A DNA stretch of 61,956 nt from Aequorivita aurantiaca (lineage in GTDB: Bacteria; Bacteroidota; Bacteroidia; Flavobacteriales; Flavobacteriaceae): positions 1 to 61,956 of the forward strand of contig NZ_JAUGQQ010000011.1 of assembly GCF_030410135.1 (NCBI RefSeq). The letters are read 5' to 3'. The position numbers were made by a program, and so were the translations under genes. Below the pieces are notes generated by a model. That model was not told the origin of the DNA, ran no database searches, and saw only the letters and a list, made by a program, of their open reading frames with translations. Below are positions 7,470 to 16,266 of the stretch, one piece after another (the first letter of the stretch is position 1; each line of letters begins with the position of its first letter).

Positions 7470-10082
7470 TTAAAATTGTTGCCCAATTATAAAGTGGGTT
7501 TGCCATCCATTTGGTTCCGTTCCGCCCAATACTGGGTCGAAACCGTATCCGAAATCAATTCCCAAAAGTCCAAATGCGGGCATAAATATACGCAATCCTG
7601 CGCCGGCGGAACGTTTTAGTTCAAAAGGATTATAATCCTTGAAACCATCAAAAGAGGCCCCACCTTCCGCAAAACCAAGTACATAGATGGATGCCATCTG
7701 TGCTAGGGTAACGGGATATCTAACCTCTAACGAAAATTTATTATAAATCGTATTTCCGTCTACACCGGATAATGATTGGTTAGGATACCCACGCAGTTGG
7801 ATTACCTCGCGGCCGTCCAAACTATAGGCTCCAAGGCCATCCCCACCTAGAAAGAATCTTTCAAAAGGAGGTACGCCACGATCTTGATTGTATGCCCCAA
7901 GGAAACCGAATTCGGTATTGGTTCTCAATACTAATTTATCATATAGACGGGTGTACCAAGTACCTTTGAATTTAATTTTATAATATTCCAACCATTTGAA
8001 TCGCTCTTGGTCAATTTGAGAAATTCTTTGGGTTGCATCCACATAATTGGGATCAGTAGGAGTTACAAGTTCTAGCTGTGCTCTTTCCTCCGATAAAGCT
8101 TTATAATCAACATTATTGAATGCAGAATAGGGCAGGGTCAATTTTGCTGTAACACTAAAATCTGAACCTTGTGTTGGATAAATAGGGTTGGTGGCAGTGT
8201 TATTTCTGCTTATTCCTATTGTATAGGCTAGGTTGTTTGAATATCCATCCCCGAAGGTGAACAAACCAGTGTTGTAGTTGTCCAAATTATAATGCTGAAA
8301 ACTAACTGCATTTGATAGAACGAAATAATCGTCCGGCCATTTTACCTTTTTCGCCAACCCGATGGATCCTCCGGTTATGGTGAAACTTCTTGATTTATCC
8401 GCCTGTCTATTATTGTAATCATAATAATTTTGAATCGTATGTGAAAAGGAGGTAGATAACTGTACAGGTTTTTTACCGCCCAACCATGGCTCTGTCAATG
8501 ATAGGCTATAGGTTTGATAATAGCTGCTGGCTTGTGCCCTAAGAGATAGTTTTTGCCCATCTCCCATTGGTAATGGCTTGTAAGATTCAAAGTTGAAAAG
8601 GTTACGGAGCGAAAAGTTGTTAAATGATAGTCCCAACGTTCCTACAAATCCGCCTCCTCCGTAGCCTCCCTGAAGCTCTATTTGGCTTGAGCCTTTTTCA
8701 ACTACAGAATATTCCAAATCAACTAAACCATTGTTTTCGTCTACTTTTTTGAAGTTTGGCGACAATTGCTCCGGATCGAAAAATCCTAATTGGCCTAATT
8801 CTCGAATGGTTCTAATAACATCGCGTTTGCTGTATTTTTGACCTGGACGTGTGCGCAATTCCCTATAGATAACGTGGTCGTTGGTGCGGTCATTCCCTAC
8901 TACGGTAACATGATCAAAATAGAACAGGTTGCGCTCCATAATCCTGATTTCAAAATCTATTGTGTCATTTCGAACTGCAACTTCTACAGGGTTTATTCGT
9001 GCGGCAAGATATCCGTTGTTCTGGTAAAGGTTGGTCATGTCCTCGGCATCGGGCGCGGATTCATCCATAATGCGCTCTTGCAATAGCACTCCGTTATATA
9101 CGTCACCTTCTTTAATGCCTAGTACCTGCCGCAATTGGCCATCAGTGAACACACTATTGCCTATAAATTTTATTTCGCCGAAATAATATTTGTCGCCTTC
9201 TTCAAGTTTTATGTCCAAGGCCACATTCTTGTTGTCAATTTTTCTCAATGTATCGTCAAGGATACGTGCATCTCGATATCCATTGGCTTTGTATTTTTTA
9301 AGGATAGATTCTTTGTCTTCCTCAAAACCTTCCTCAATATATTTTGATCTTTTCCAAACGCGAACCAGATTTTTTCGTTTGGTCTTTTTCATGGCGCGGC
9401 GCAGTTTACCATCGGTGAATTGCTCATTGCCTTCAAAATTGATTTCCTTCACTTTAACGCGTTTCCCTTTATCTATGGAAATGATCATATTTCTTGAAAC
9501 CTCTGCGCCTGTGGAATCCGTTACTGGGGGTGTGGCTATGGTTACTTGTGTGTTGTAAAAACCTTCTTTTTTATATTTATTGGTAATATAATTTTTTGTA
9601 GTGTTGATTAGGTTTTTGGTTATTTTAGTGCCGGGATTAAGCTCGTTATCTTTTATGATTTCTTTTTGCTTGGCTTTGCGAACACCTTTTCCGTTTATGG
9701 TTACCTCGTGGAGTTTGGGCAATTCAACTATGTACAGTTCTAAATCTACACTGTCACCCTCAACATTGGTAACGTAAAATGCAATATCGCTAAAAAGGCC
9801 CTGTTCCCAGAGCTTCTTGGTTACTTGGCTAAGTTTTTCGCCGGGAATATAAAGGCGGTCACCTTTTTTCAAACCCGTAAATGCGATTACTGTAAGTTCG
9901 TTAAAACTTTGTGCGCCTGAGACTGTTATATTGTTTAAGGTGTATTTTTTACCGCTATCAAGTTCTTTTTGCTGTGCCTGCAGTGTAAAAACGGAAAGTA
10001 TTGTAAATAATAAAATACAATAAGATTTTCTATATATATGCAATAGGGGACTATTGATTAAGTTGTTCACTGGTTTTTCCAA
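7470..10082 (-). CDS. bamA: Outer membrane protein assembly factor BamA (Omp85)
   Basis: 870 aa. A long basic N-region precedes the signal sequence (hydrophobic part ~20-35, ending LQAQQ). A tandem series of POTRA domains fills ~45-470 (for example NNITVSGAQSFNELTVIAF, FDHVTVVGNDRTNDHVIYR). The C-terminal barrel carries the Omp85 loop-6 motif LRGYP (R764) and ends in the aromatic residue of IIGQQF. It is the essential insertase for beta-barrel proteins. It overlaps the end of uppS by 32 nt, and two OmpH chaperone genes follow, a common envelope gene order. Confidence 0.94.
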   Translation of the reverse strand: MEKPVNNLINSPLLHIYRKSYCILLFTILSVFTLQAQQKELDSGKKYTLNNITVSGAQSFNELTVIAFTGLKKGDRLYIPGEKLSQVTKKLWEQGLFSDIAFYVTNVEGDSVDLELYIVELPKLHEVTINGKGVRKAKQKEIIKDNELNPGTKITKNLINTTKNYITNKYKKEGFYNTQVTIATPPVTDSTGAEVSRNMIISIDKGKRVKVKEINFEGNEQFTDGKLRRAMKKTKRKNLVRVWKRSKYIEEGFEEDKESILKKYKANGYRDARILDDTLRKIDNKNVALDIKLEEGDKYYFGEIKFIGNSVFTDGQLRQVLGIKEGDVYNGVLLQERIMDESAPDAEDMTNLYQNNGYLAARINPVEVAVRNDTIDFEIRIMERNLFYFDHVTVVGNDRTNDHVIYRELRTRPGQKYSKRDVIRTIRELGQLGFFDPEQLSPNFKKVDENNGLVDLEYSVVEKGSSQIELQGGYGGGGFVGTLGLSFNNFSLRNLFNFESYKPLPMGDGQKLSLRAQASSYYQTYSLSLTEPWLGGKKPVQLSTSFSHTIQNYYDYNNRQADKSRSFTITGGSIGLAKKVKWPDDYFVLSNAVSFQHYNLDNYNTGLFTFGDGYSNNLAYTIGISRNNTATNPIYPTQGSDFSVTAKLTLPYSAFNNVDYKALSEERAQLELVTPTDPNYVDATQRISQIDQERFKWLEYYKIKFKGTWYTRLYDKLVLRTNTEFGFLGAYNQDRGVPPFERFFLGGDGLGAYSLDGREVIQLRGYPNQSLSGVDGNTIYNKFSLEVRYPVTLAQMASIYVLGFAEGGASFDGFKDYNPFELKRSAGAGLRIFMPAFGLLGIDFGYGFDPVLGGTEPNGWQTHFIIGQQF

Positions 10083-10791
10083 ATCTTCTTTCTCGGTTTT
10101 GATAATTTAAAATTGCTTCAAAAAGATGGGTTTTAGTATAATCCGGCCAAAGTGTTTCAGTAAAATACAGTTCGGCGTACGCTATTTGCCAAAGCAGAAA
10201 ATTGCTGATGCGTTGCTCGCCACTGGTGCGGATCAATAAATCTACATCTGGTAAATTTTGCGTGTAAAGATGATTATTTATTACTGTTTCATCAATATCA
10301 TGCGGCGAAATTAGGTTATTTTTAACTTTAAGACTAATCTCCTTAATTGTTTTTGTAATTTCTTCCCTGGAACCGTAGCTAAGGGCAAGCGTGAGGGTCA
10401 TTCGCGCGTTATTCGAGGTTTTTTCTATAACGTCCAGCAATTCTTGTTGAGCCTTTTTTGGAAGGGCATCCAGATTGCCAATCGCATTGAGTTTTATGTT
10501 GTTGTTTTGGAGCGTTTTTATTTCTTTTTTAAGCGAAGAAACCAAAAGTTTCATCAACAATTGCACCTCCAGTTTTGGTCGATTCCAATTTTCCGTGGAA
10601 AAGGCGTAAAGCGTCAAAAATGGTATTCCAATTTCAGCGCTTCCTTCTACAATTTCTCTAACTGCTTTAGTGCCGTTCTCGTGACCCATTGAGCGAAAAA
10701 GACCTTTCTGTTTTGCCCAACGTCCGTTGCCGTCCATGATTATGGCCAGATGCTGTGGCAATTTGTCTTTGTCTATTTGCTCCATCTTCAT
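10051..10791 (-). CDS. uppS: Isoprenyl transferase (undecaprenyl diphosphate synthase)
   Basis: 246 aa from ATG at 10791 (MKMEQIDKDKLPQHLAIIMD). It makes the C55 lipid carrier for peptidoglycan and polysaccharide synthesis by cis-prenyl transfer. The catalytic Asp is D20 in IIMDGNGRWAK; FSTENWNRP and the C-terminal DLLIRTSGEQRISNFLLWQ signature are present. In-frame ATGs further upstream lie inside the preceding gene. The start at 10791 leaves only 1 nt after that gene's stop (10793), pointing to translational coupling. Another ATG at 10785 is possible. Confidence 0.94.
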   Translation of the reverse strand: MKMEQIDKDKLPQHLAIIMDGNGRWAKQKGLFRSMGHENGTKAVREIVEGSAEIGIPFLTLYAFSTENWNRPKLEVQLLMKLLVSSLKKEIKTLQNNNIKLNAIGNLDALPKKAQQELLDVIEKTSNNARMTLTLALSYGSREEITKTIKEISLKVKNNLISPHDIDETVINNHLYTQNLPDVDLLIRTSGEQRISNFLLWQIAYAELYFTETLWPDYTKTHLFEAILNYQNRERRFGKTSEQLNQ

Positions 10792-10792
10792 T

Positions 10793-11485
10793 TTAAAAAT
10801 TGCAATAACAAGGCTTTCTTCCGAAGGCAAAAGTAACGGTTATTCCAGTAAATACATACCAATCGTCATTATTTGTATTTCCAAATTTAAGCCCTTCCGC
10901 ATCTGTAAGTCCCTTAACTGGGTTGCTTCCATCCAGGTCGTCGGTGAATGTATAGCGCGCGCCAATTTCAAAACCAACCATGGCATTTTGGCTTAGCGTT
11001 GCTTTATAGCCAATGACCATCGGTATTGCAATGCTTAATGCATTATCATATTCTGAAATAACATTATTCGCTTTTTTGCGCAGCGCGGTGTAACTGAAAC
11101 CGGTAAGACCGGTATATAAATAAGGAGTTGATATGGATTTCTGTGCATGAACGTCAAAATCCCAAAAGGTATATTCCAGGCCAATGGAAAGTTCCTTCAC
11201 AGTATTTTCAAATGAATAGCCTCGTTCTGATCTACGATTATTGGAGCTTTTGGAATCGTCACCTTTTATTTTTGCTACCATAACTGAACCTCTAAAAGAA
11301 TGGCGTGCACTACGGTTCCACTTAAAAATTCCACCAACTGCGAGACTGTTTGGATTTATATATGTGGTGCTACCAACATCGCCAATGTAGTTGGCGCCAC
11401 CTATCATTCCACCTATTTCGTAGGTTTGGGAATGCGCAAAAAACACAGTTGAGAGTACTAAAAATGCAGTAGCGAAAAACTTCAT
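10793..11485 (-). CDS. DUF6089-like outer-membrane beta-barrel protein
   Basis: 230 aa from ATG at 11485 (MKFFATAFLVLSTVFFAHSQ), giving a clean signal peptide; an in-frame ATG at 11530 would add 15 residues ahead of it. The mature part starts TYEIGGMIGGANYIGDVG and alternates beta strands to the end (DWYVFTGITVTFAFG), as in the DUF6089 barrel family often placed ahead of uppS-bamA in flavobacteria. Function is unknown; location should be the outer membrane. It is 1 nt from uppS, so the genes are almost certainly co-transcribed. Confidence 0.8.
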   Translation of the reverse strand: MKFFATAFLVLSTVFFAHSQTYEIGGMIGGANYIGDVGSTTYINPNSLAVGGIFKWNRSARHSFRGSVMVAKIKGDDSKSSNNRRSERGYSFENTVKELSIGLEYTFWDFDVHAQKSISTPYLYTGLTGFSYTALRKKANNVISEYDNALSIAIPMVIGYKATLSQNAMVGFEIGARYTFTDDLDGSNPVKGLTDAEGLKFGNTNNDDWYVFTGITVTFAFGRKPCYCNF

Positions 11486-11584
11486 ATACTTTAAAAGTTT
11501 GCAAATATAACAATAAACTTGGCTTGACATTAAGGCAAGCTGATTTGTCTTTGTTGATTAACAAGTTTTAAAACATTTTATTGT

Positions 11585-12469
11585 TTAGTTACGCTTGTCC
11601 TCGCCCCACAAAAGTTTTTTGCGAAGGGTTTTAATAAAGCTGTCATCGTGAAGCTGCAATAATTGGATGGTAAAGGGTGCTTTTTTGATTATGATTTTGG
11701 TTTCATTGTCCAAGGTGGCAATGCGGGAGTCCATTGAGAGCAAAAAAGTATTTTCCCTCCCTGAAACTTTTAATGTTAATACGGAAGAATCTGGCAACAC
11801 CAATGGCCTGGCGTTAAGATTATGGGGCGCAATGGGGGTTAGCACAATGTTGTTGGCCTGCGGATCTATCACAGGTCCGCCGCAGCTCAAGGAATAGCCA
11901 GTGGAGCCGGTTGGGGTGGAAACAATCAATCCATCGGACCAATAGCTGGTTAAGTAATTGTTATTTACCAGCGTTTCAACCTTAATCATGGAGGTGGTGT
12001 TGCGCCGGTTTACGGCCACTTCGTTCAAAGCAAAATTTAATGGGTGTATTTCTTCGCTCTTTGGAAAGGTTTCCACCGTTAACAAACTTCTTTCTGATAT
12101 TGAATATTCGCCATCCAAAATCTGGTTCAAGCTTTCGGTCATTTCTTCTTTTTGGATTGTAGCTAAAAAACCAAGCCTACCAGTATTTATGCCAACAATC
12201 GGAATGCCCAGATCCCTAACAAATGTTACTGCCTTCAAGATGGTTCCGTCGCCACCAATGCTGAAGAAAAGATCAAAGCTGGAATCCAATTCGGTAAAAG
12301 TGGAGAATTCTGAGAAGTTTTTAGTGATTTCCTGGTTTTGATTAATAATAGCCAGGAAATTTTCCTCAATAACAACCTCCGCTTCCTTTTTTTGGAGCGC
12401 ATCCAAAAGTGTCTGAATATATATCTCAGAATTTTCATGATAAAATTGCCCGTAGATGCCTATTTTCAT
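11585..12469 (-). CDS. nadK: NAD kinase
   Basis: 294 aa. It phosphorylates NAD to NADP with ATP. The GGDGT motif is at 72-76 (FFSIGGDGTILKA), followed by the NE/D motif (ALNEVAVNR) and the glycine-rich STPTGSTGYSLSCGGP segment, which together define the ATP-NAD kinase family. It is first in the minus-strand run nadK / DUF6089 / uppS / bamA, with about 100 nt to the next gene. The upstream region holds a heptamer array rather than a recognisable promoter. Confidence 0.95.
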   Translation of the reverse strand: MKIGIYGQFYHENSEIYIQTLLDALQKKEAEVVIEENFLAIINQNQEITKNFSEFSTFTELDSSFDLFFSIGGDGTILKAVTFVRDLGIPIVGINTGRLGFLATIQKEEMTESLNQILDGEYSISERSLLTVETFPKSEEIHPLNFALNEVAVNRRNTTSMIKVETLVNNNYLTSYWSDGLIVSTPTGSTGYSLSCGGPVIDPQANNIVLTPIAPHNLNARPLVLPDSSVLTLKVSGRENTFLLSMDSRIATLDNETKIIIKKAPFTIQLLQLHDDSFIKTLRKKLLWGEDKRN

Positions 12470-12516
12470 TTCATTTATTTGATGCTGTTGAAGCTATGGA
12501 AACTTTTATTTTTGAC

Positions 12517-12579
12517 CATTGAACATTGAACATTGAACATTGAACATTGAACATTGAACATTGAACATTGAACATTGAA
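12517..12579. repeat. Perfect heptamer array CATTGAA x9
   Basis: Nine uninterrupted exact copies of CATTGAA (63 bp) in the 126-bp gap between nadK and the CBS gene, followed by CAC. No spacers, so it is a simple tandem array. Confidence 0.95.
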
Positions 12580-12595
12580 CACTTAATACGGACCA

Positions 12596-13252
12596 CTATA
12601 TATTAAGGTATCTATCCAAATATTCGGACCGCTCCCTCAAGTCATCCATAAATTTATCCTCTTCGTGTTGGCTTATCACATTATATTTATAGCGTCTGAA
12701 AGTTTGAACAATGCTATTGAGTGAGGTATGGCCCACTTTTAAGGTTAGCTGAACCATATCATTTTCAATTTTTGAAATAAAAACACCAAAAATTCGCGTG
12801 CCGTTGGATTCCACAATTTGGCAAACCTCGCTGAAGGAATATTCCTGAATTCCTTTTTCAACCACAATAATGCCTCCCGTTTCATTCAAAAAAGGCGTAT
12901 TGTTGAAGAAACTCATAATGTCGCCCAGCTCATAGTAGCCCAAATAATGGTTATCCTCTCCCAAAACCGGCATAAGATTGCTATTGTTCAATGCGAAAGC
13001 TTCCAAAATATCCAGCCAATTGGTGTCTTCCAGTACGTGAAATGGTTCCAGTGCATATTGAAAATCACTAAGCAACTTTTTGTTGTCAAAACAGTAAGCG
13101 TCATTTTCGGAAACGCATCCAATAAAATGGCCTTCCTTTTCTACCGGGATGTGCGAATACGTAAACTGGTTAAAAATCGATTGCACATCTTTTATTTTCG
13201 CCGAAACGTCAAACGGTTCAATATCGTTGATGATGTAGTTTGTGGTTTCCAT
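12596..13252 (-). CDS. CBS domain-containing protein
   Basis: 218 aa. Two CBS-like modules are seen in the N-terminal 125 residues (VQSIFNQFTYSHIPVEKEGHF then CVSEND, and ALNNSNLMPVLGEDN then YLGYYELGDI). The C-terminal half (~130-218) resembles an ACT-like regulatory fold (GGIIVVEKGIQEYSFSEVCQ, YKYNVISQHEED). CBS pairs bind adenine nucleotides and regulate partner activity. It is upstream of and in the same direction as nadK, and divergent from pdxJ. The partner is unknown. Confidence 0.8.
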   Translation of the reverse strand: METTNYIINDIEPFDVSAKIKDVQSIFNQFTYSHIPVEKEGHFIGCVSENDAYCFDNKKLLSDFQYALEPFHVLEDTNWLDILEAFALNNSNLMPVLGEDNHYLGYYELGDIMSFFNNTPFLNETGGIIVVEKGIQEYSFSEVCQIVESNGTRIFGVFISKIENDMVQLTLKVGHTSLNSIVQTFRRYKYNVISQHEEDKFMDDLRERSEYLDRYLNI

Positions 13253-13314
13253 CAGAAAAATGTTTTGATTGCAAATTACTTAAAATAAAGGTTCATTACC
13301 TTTCACAAGGTTTG

Positions 13315-13322
13315 TATTTTTG
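13315..13322 (+). promoter_or_regulatory. Candidate -7 element of pdxJ
   Basis: TATTTTTG matches the Bacteroidota -7 consensus TAnnTTTG, 19 nt upstream of the pdxJ ATG. No matching TTTG element at the expected distance was found, so this is tentative. Confidence 0.4.
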
Positions 13323-13341
13323 TTAATTCTAATACAAAGAA

Positions 13342-14058
13342 ATGACAAAATTAAGCGTAAATATAAATAAGATAGCCACTTTGCGCAATGCGCGGGGCGG
13401 CAATATGCCGAACCTCTTAAAGGTTGCAAAGGACGTCCAGATTTTTGGGGCAGAGGGAATTACAATCCATCCCAGACCCGACGAGCGCCACATTCGGTAT
13501 CAAGATGCGTACGATTTAAAGCCCATTGTAATTACCGAATACAACATTGAGGGAAACCCCATGGACGATTTTATAAAGATGGTTTTGCAAATAAAACCTG
13601 CCCAAGTTACGCTCGTTCCCGATGCCGTAGATGCAATAACTTCGAATGCTGGTTGGGATACGATAAAGCACACGGATTTTTTAAAAGAAATTATTGCGGA
13701 ATTCAAAAGAAACAAAATCCGCACTTCAATTTTTGTTGATCCCAATTTAAAAATGATTGAAGGCGCCGCCGAAACAGGAACGGATAGGATTGAACTTTAC
13801 ACCGAAGAATTTGCCAAGCAATATTCCCTGGGGAATAAAGAAGCCATAAGACCTTATATAGAATGTGCGATACTTGCCCACAAATTGGGCTTGGGCATAA
13901 ATGCAGGCCACGATTTATCCTTGGAAAACATAAAGTTTTTTAAGGAAAACATCCCGAATCTTTTAGAAGTTAGCATTGGCCACGCACTTATTTGCGAGGC
14001 GCTATATGACGGATTGGAAAAGGTGATTGGCGAATATTTGAAAAAACTTAAATCATGA
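13342..14058 (+). CDS. pdxJ: Pyridoxine 5'-phosphate synthase
   Basis: 238 aa TIM barrel, family-typical length. It condenses 1-deoxyxylulose 5-phosphate with 3-amino-2-oxopropyl phosphate to pyridoxine 5'-phosphate. Signatures include LSVNINKIATLRNARGG, GAEGITIHPRPDERHI and QVTLVPDA, and the late phosphate loop GLGINAGHDLS then LLEVSIGHALI. The last 4 nt overlap the start of the next gene (ATGA), indicating coupling to the hydrolase. Confidence 0.95.
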   Translation: MTKLSVNINKIATLRNARGGNMPNLLKVAKDVQIFGAEGITIHPRPDERHIRYQDAYDLKPIVITEYNIEGNPMDDFIKMVLQIKPAQVTLVPDAVDAITSNAGWDTIKHTDFLKEIIAEFKRNKIRTSIFVDPNLKMIEGAAETGTDRIELYTEEFAKQYSLGNKEAIRPYIECAILAHKLGLGINAGHDLSLENIKFFKENIPNLLEVSIGHALICEALYDGLEKVIGEYLKKLKS

Positions 14059-14828
14059 AATTACACTCCCAAATTTTAGGCTCCGGTAAACCTTTCGTAA
14101 TCCTCCACGGCTTCCTTGGAATGGGCGACAACTGGAAAACCCTTGGCACCCGTTGGGCGGAAGCTGGTTATGAAGTACATCTTTTGGATCAACGCAACCA
14201 CGGCCGCAGTTTCCACAGCAATGAATTTTCTTATGATGTAATGGCTGAAGATTTGAAAAAATATTGCGAAGAGCACAAGCTTGAAAATATTATGCTGCTC
14301 GGCCATTCAATGGGCGGAAAAGTTGCCATGCAATTTGCGGTAAACTATCCCGAAATGGTTTCAAAATTAATTATTGCCGATATTGCCCCAAAGGCTTATC
14401 CGCCGCACCACCAGGATATTTTGAAGGCGCTTTCTATGCTTGACTTTTCTAAATTAAAATCCCGTGGGGAGGCCGAGGATCAACTTGCCGAATATATAAA
14501 GGATGAAGGCACGAGATTGTTTTTGCTTAAAAACCTGTATAGAAAATCCAAAAGTGAACTTGGCCTACGCGTAAACTTGGCAGTACTTTCCGAAAAAATT
14601 GAAAAAGTAGGGGAGACGCTACCCGAAAATGCCGTTTTCAAAGGAAATACGCTTTTCTTGGGCGGCGAAAACAGCGGCTACATTGAACCCTTGGATGAAG
14701 TTCCAATAAAAAAACATTTTCCAAAGGCGAAGATAAAAACGGTTTCAAAAGCTGGCCATTGGCTTCACGCACAAAATCCGGATGAATTTTATAAACTAGC
14801 TACAGATTTTCTAGTTGAAGACAGTTAA
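14055..14828 (+). CDS. Alpha/beta-fold hydrolase (YbfF-like esterase)
   Basis: 257 aa. The oxyanion segment is HGFLGMGDNW; the nucleophile elbow GHSMGG gives S85; the histidine is in AGHWLHAQNP. The overall pattern fits the YbfF/abhydrolase-6 group of acyl-thioesterases and esterases. It overlaps pdxJ by 4 nt. The substrate cannot be told; a link to vitamin B6 metabolism is suggested only by position. Confidence 0.88.
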   Translation: MKLHSQILGSGKPFVILHGFLGMGDNWKTLGTRWAEAGYEVHLLDQRNHGRSFHSNEFSYDVMAEDLKKYCEEHKLENIMLLGHSMGGKVAMQFAVNYPEMVSKLIIADIAPKAYPPHHQDILKALSMLDFSKLKSRGEAEDQLAEYIKDEGTRLFLLKNLYRKSKSELGLRVNLAVLSEKIEKVGETLPENAVFKGNTLFLGGENSGYIEPLDEVPIKKHFPKAKIKTVSKAGHWLHAQNPDEFYKLATDFLVEDS

Positions 14829-14999
14829 AATTCGGGAATATTTCCTTTTTTTCGGACTTTTAAAAATTTCAAAAAGAGCCCCGATTGTTGTAAAATTTTT
14901 ATAATATTGTAAGAACATTTCCTATGCACGCATAGCAAATAAAAAAAGCTATAGTCAAACTTTTCGATCCTCAAAATTAACTCAAAAGACAAATTTATT

Positions 15000-16250
15000 A
15001 TGAAGAAATTATTTTTACTTGCCGTTTTTGCACTCGCAAGCGCGGTTACTTATGCCGGTGGTTACCGTGTAAGCTTGCAGGGAAATAAATCCTTGGCAAT
15101 GGGCCACACGGGGGTTGCCGTAATTAACAGCAGTGAACTCGTGTTTTTTAACCCGGCCGGATTAGTATATCTGGACGAAAAATTTAATGGTACATTGGGT
15201 GCGTTTGGTGTGTTTTCAAACATTGCCTATCAAGATTCCCAAACAGGTGCGAATGCAAGAACGGATAGTCCTGTCGGCACTCCTTTCTATGCGTATGCAT
15301 CTTACAAGGCTACAGATTGGCTGGCTTTCGGTTTAGGTGTTTACACGCCTTATGGAAGTTCAGTGGAATATGAAGACGATTGGGCCGGTTCACATTTGGT
15401 AAACAACATTGACCTTCAAGCTATTTACGTTCAATCGACGGTTTCTTTTAAAATCAATGATAAATTAAGTTTTGGTGGCGGCCCTATTTATGTAACTGGT
15501 TCTGTAAACTTTAACAGAAACTTGAACCGTACTTTGACTGATCTTGAGGGAAATCGCGCCAACGTTACTATTGACGCTACTGGCGTTAGTAGCTGGGGGT
15601 GGGTGGCGAGCACCATGTTCAACCCAACCGATAAATTGCACATCGGGGCTACTTATCGCTCACAAATTATTCTTGACGCCGATGATGGCGACGCAACTTT
15701 TGAGAATATTCCGAACTCTCCACTAACACCTTTCCAAAATACTGGAATTTCAGCTTCCTTGCCTTTGCCAGCTGAAATGACTGTGGGAATGTCCTATGAT
15801 TTCTGCGAAAATTGGACTTTTGCTTTTGACTATAACCGAACGTATTGGGATGTTTATGAATCTTTGGATATAAACTTCGTAAATGAGGATATTCCAGATT
15901 CAAAAAATGCCCGCAATTATAAAAATTCTTCCATCTATCGTTTTGGAATGCAGTATGATGCTACAAAAATGTTCACTTTAAGGGCAGGATACTATTTTGA
16001 CGAATCTCCCGTGCAAGCTGGATATTTTGCGCCTGAAACACCTAGGAACGATAGCAATAACTTCACGGCCGGACTAACGGTAAATATTGGTGAGCATTTG
16101 CAGATTGACGCGTCTTTCCTTTATTCTCATTTCAAAGAGGTGGATGCTTCCTACAACTATTATTTCGAGAATGGTGTAGCTGTTCCTTTCAGTGGAACTT
16201 ATAAAACCAACGCTTTTGTACCGGGCTTGGGATTGACTTATAAACTATAA
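15000..16250 (+). CDS. OmpP1/FadL family outer-membrane channel
   Basis: 416 aa, signal peptide 1-19 (MKKLFLLAVFALASAVTYA). The mature start GGYRVSLQGNKSLAMGHTGV, followed by NSSELVFFNPAGL, is the FadL/TodX hatch region, and the rest is beta-barrel sequence ending in the aromatic-rich VPGLGLTYKL. FadL proteins take up hydrophobic molecules such as long-chain fatty acids. It is followed after 16 nt by a secreted GDSL lipoprotein, so the pair may release and import a lipid-derived product; this is an inference from position. Confidence 0.92.
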   Translation: MKKLFLLAVFALASAVTYAGGYRVSLQGNKSLAMGHTGVAVINSSELVFFNPAGLVYLDEKFNGTLGAFGVFSNIAYQDSQTGANARTDSPVGTPFYAYASYKATDWLAFGLGVYTPYGSSVEYEDDWAGSHLVNNIDLQAIYVQSTVSFKINDKLSFGGGPIYVTGSVNFNRNLNRTLTDLEGNRANVTIDATGVSSWGWVASTMFNPTDKLHIGATYRSQIILDADDGDATFENIPNSPLTPFQNTGISASLPLPAEMTVGMSYDFCENWTFAFDYNRTYWDVYESLDINFVNEDIPDSKNARNYKNSSIYRFGMQYDATKMFTLRAGYYFDESPVQAGYFAPETPRNDSNNFTAGLTVNIGEHLQIDASFLYSHFKEVDASYNYYFENGVAVPFSGTYKTNAFVPGLGLTYKL

Positions 16251-16266
16251 TTGAAAAACCTTAAAG

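Noticed and set aside
12517-12579. CRISPR or phase-variable coding repeat
   Set aside because: Nine identical 7-mers without spacers, lying between two stop/start regions and not inside a reading frame.
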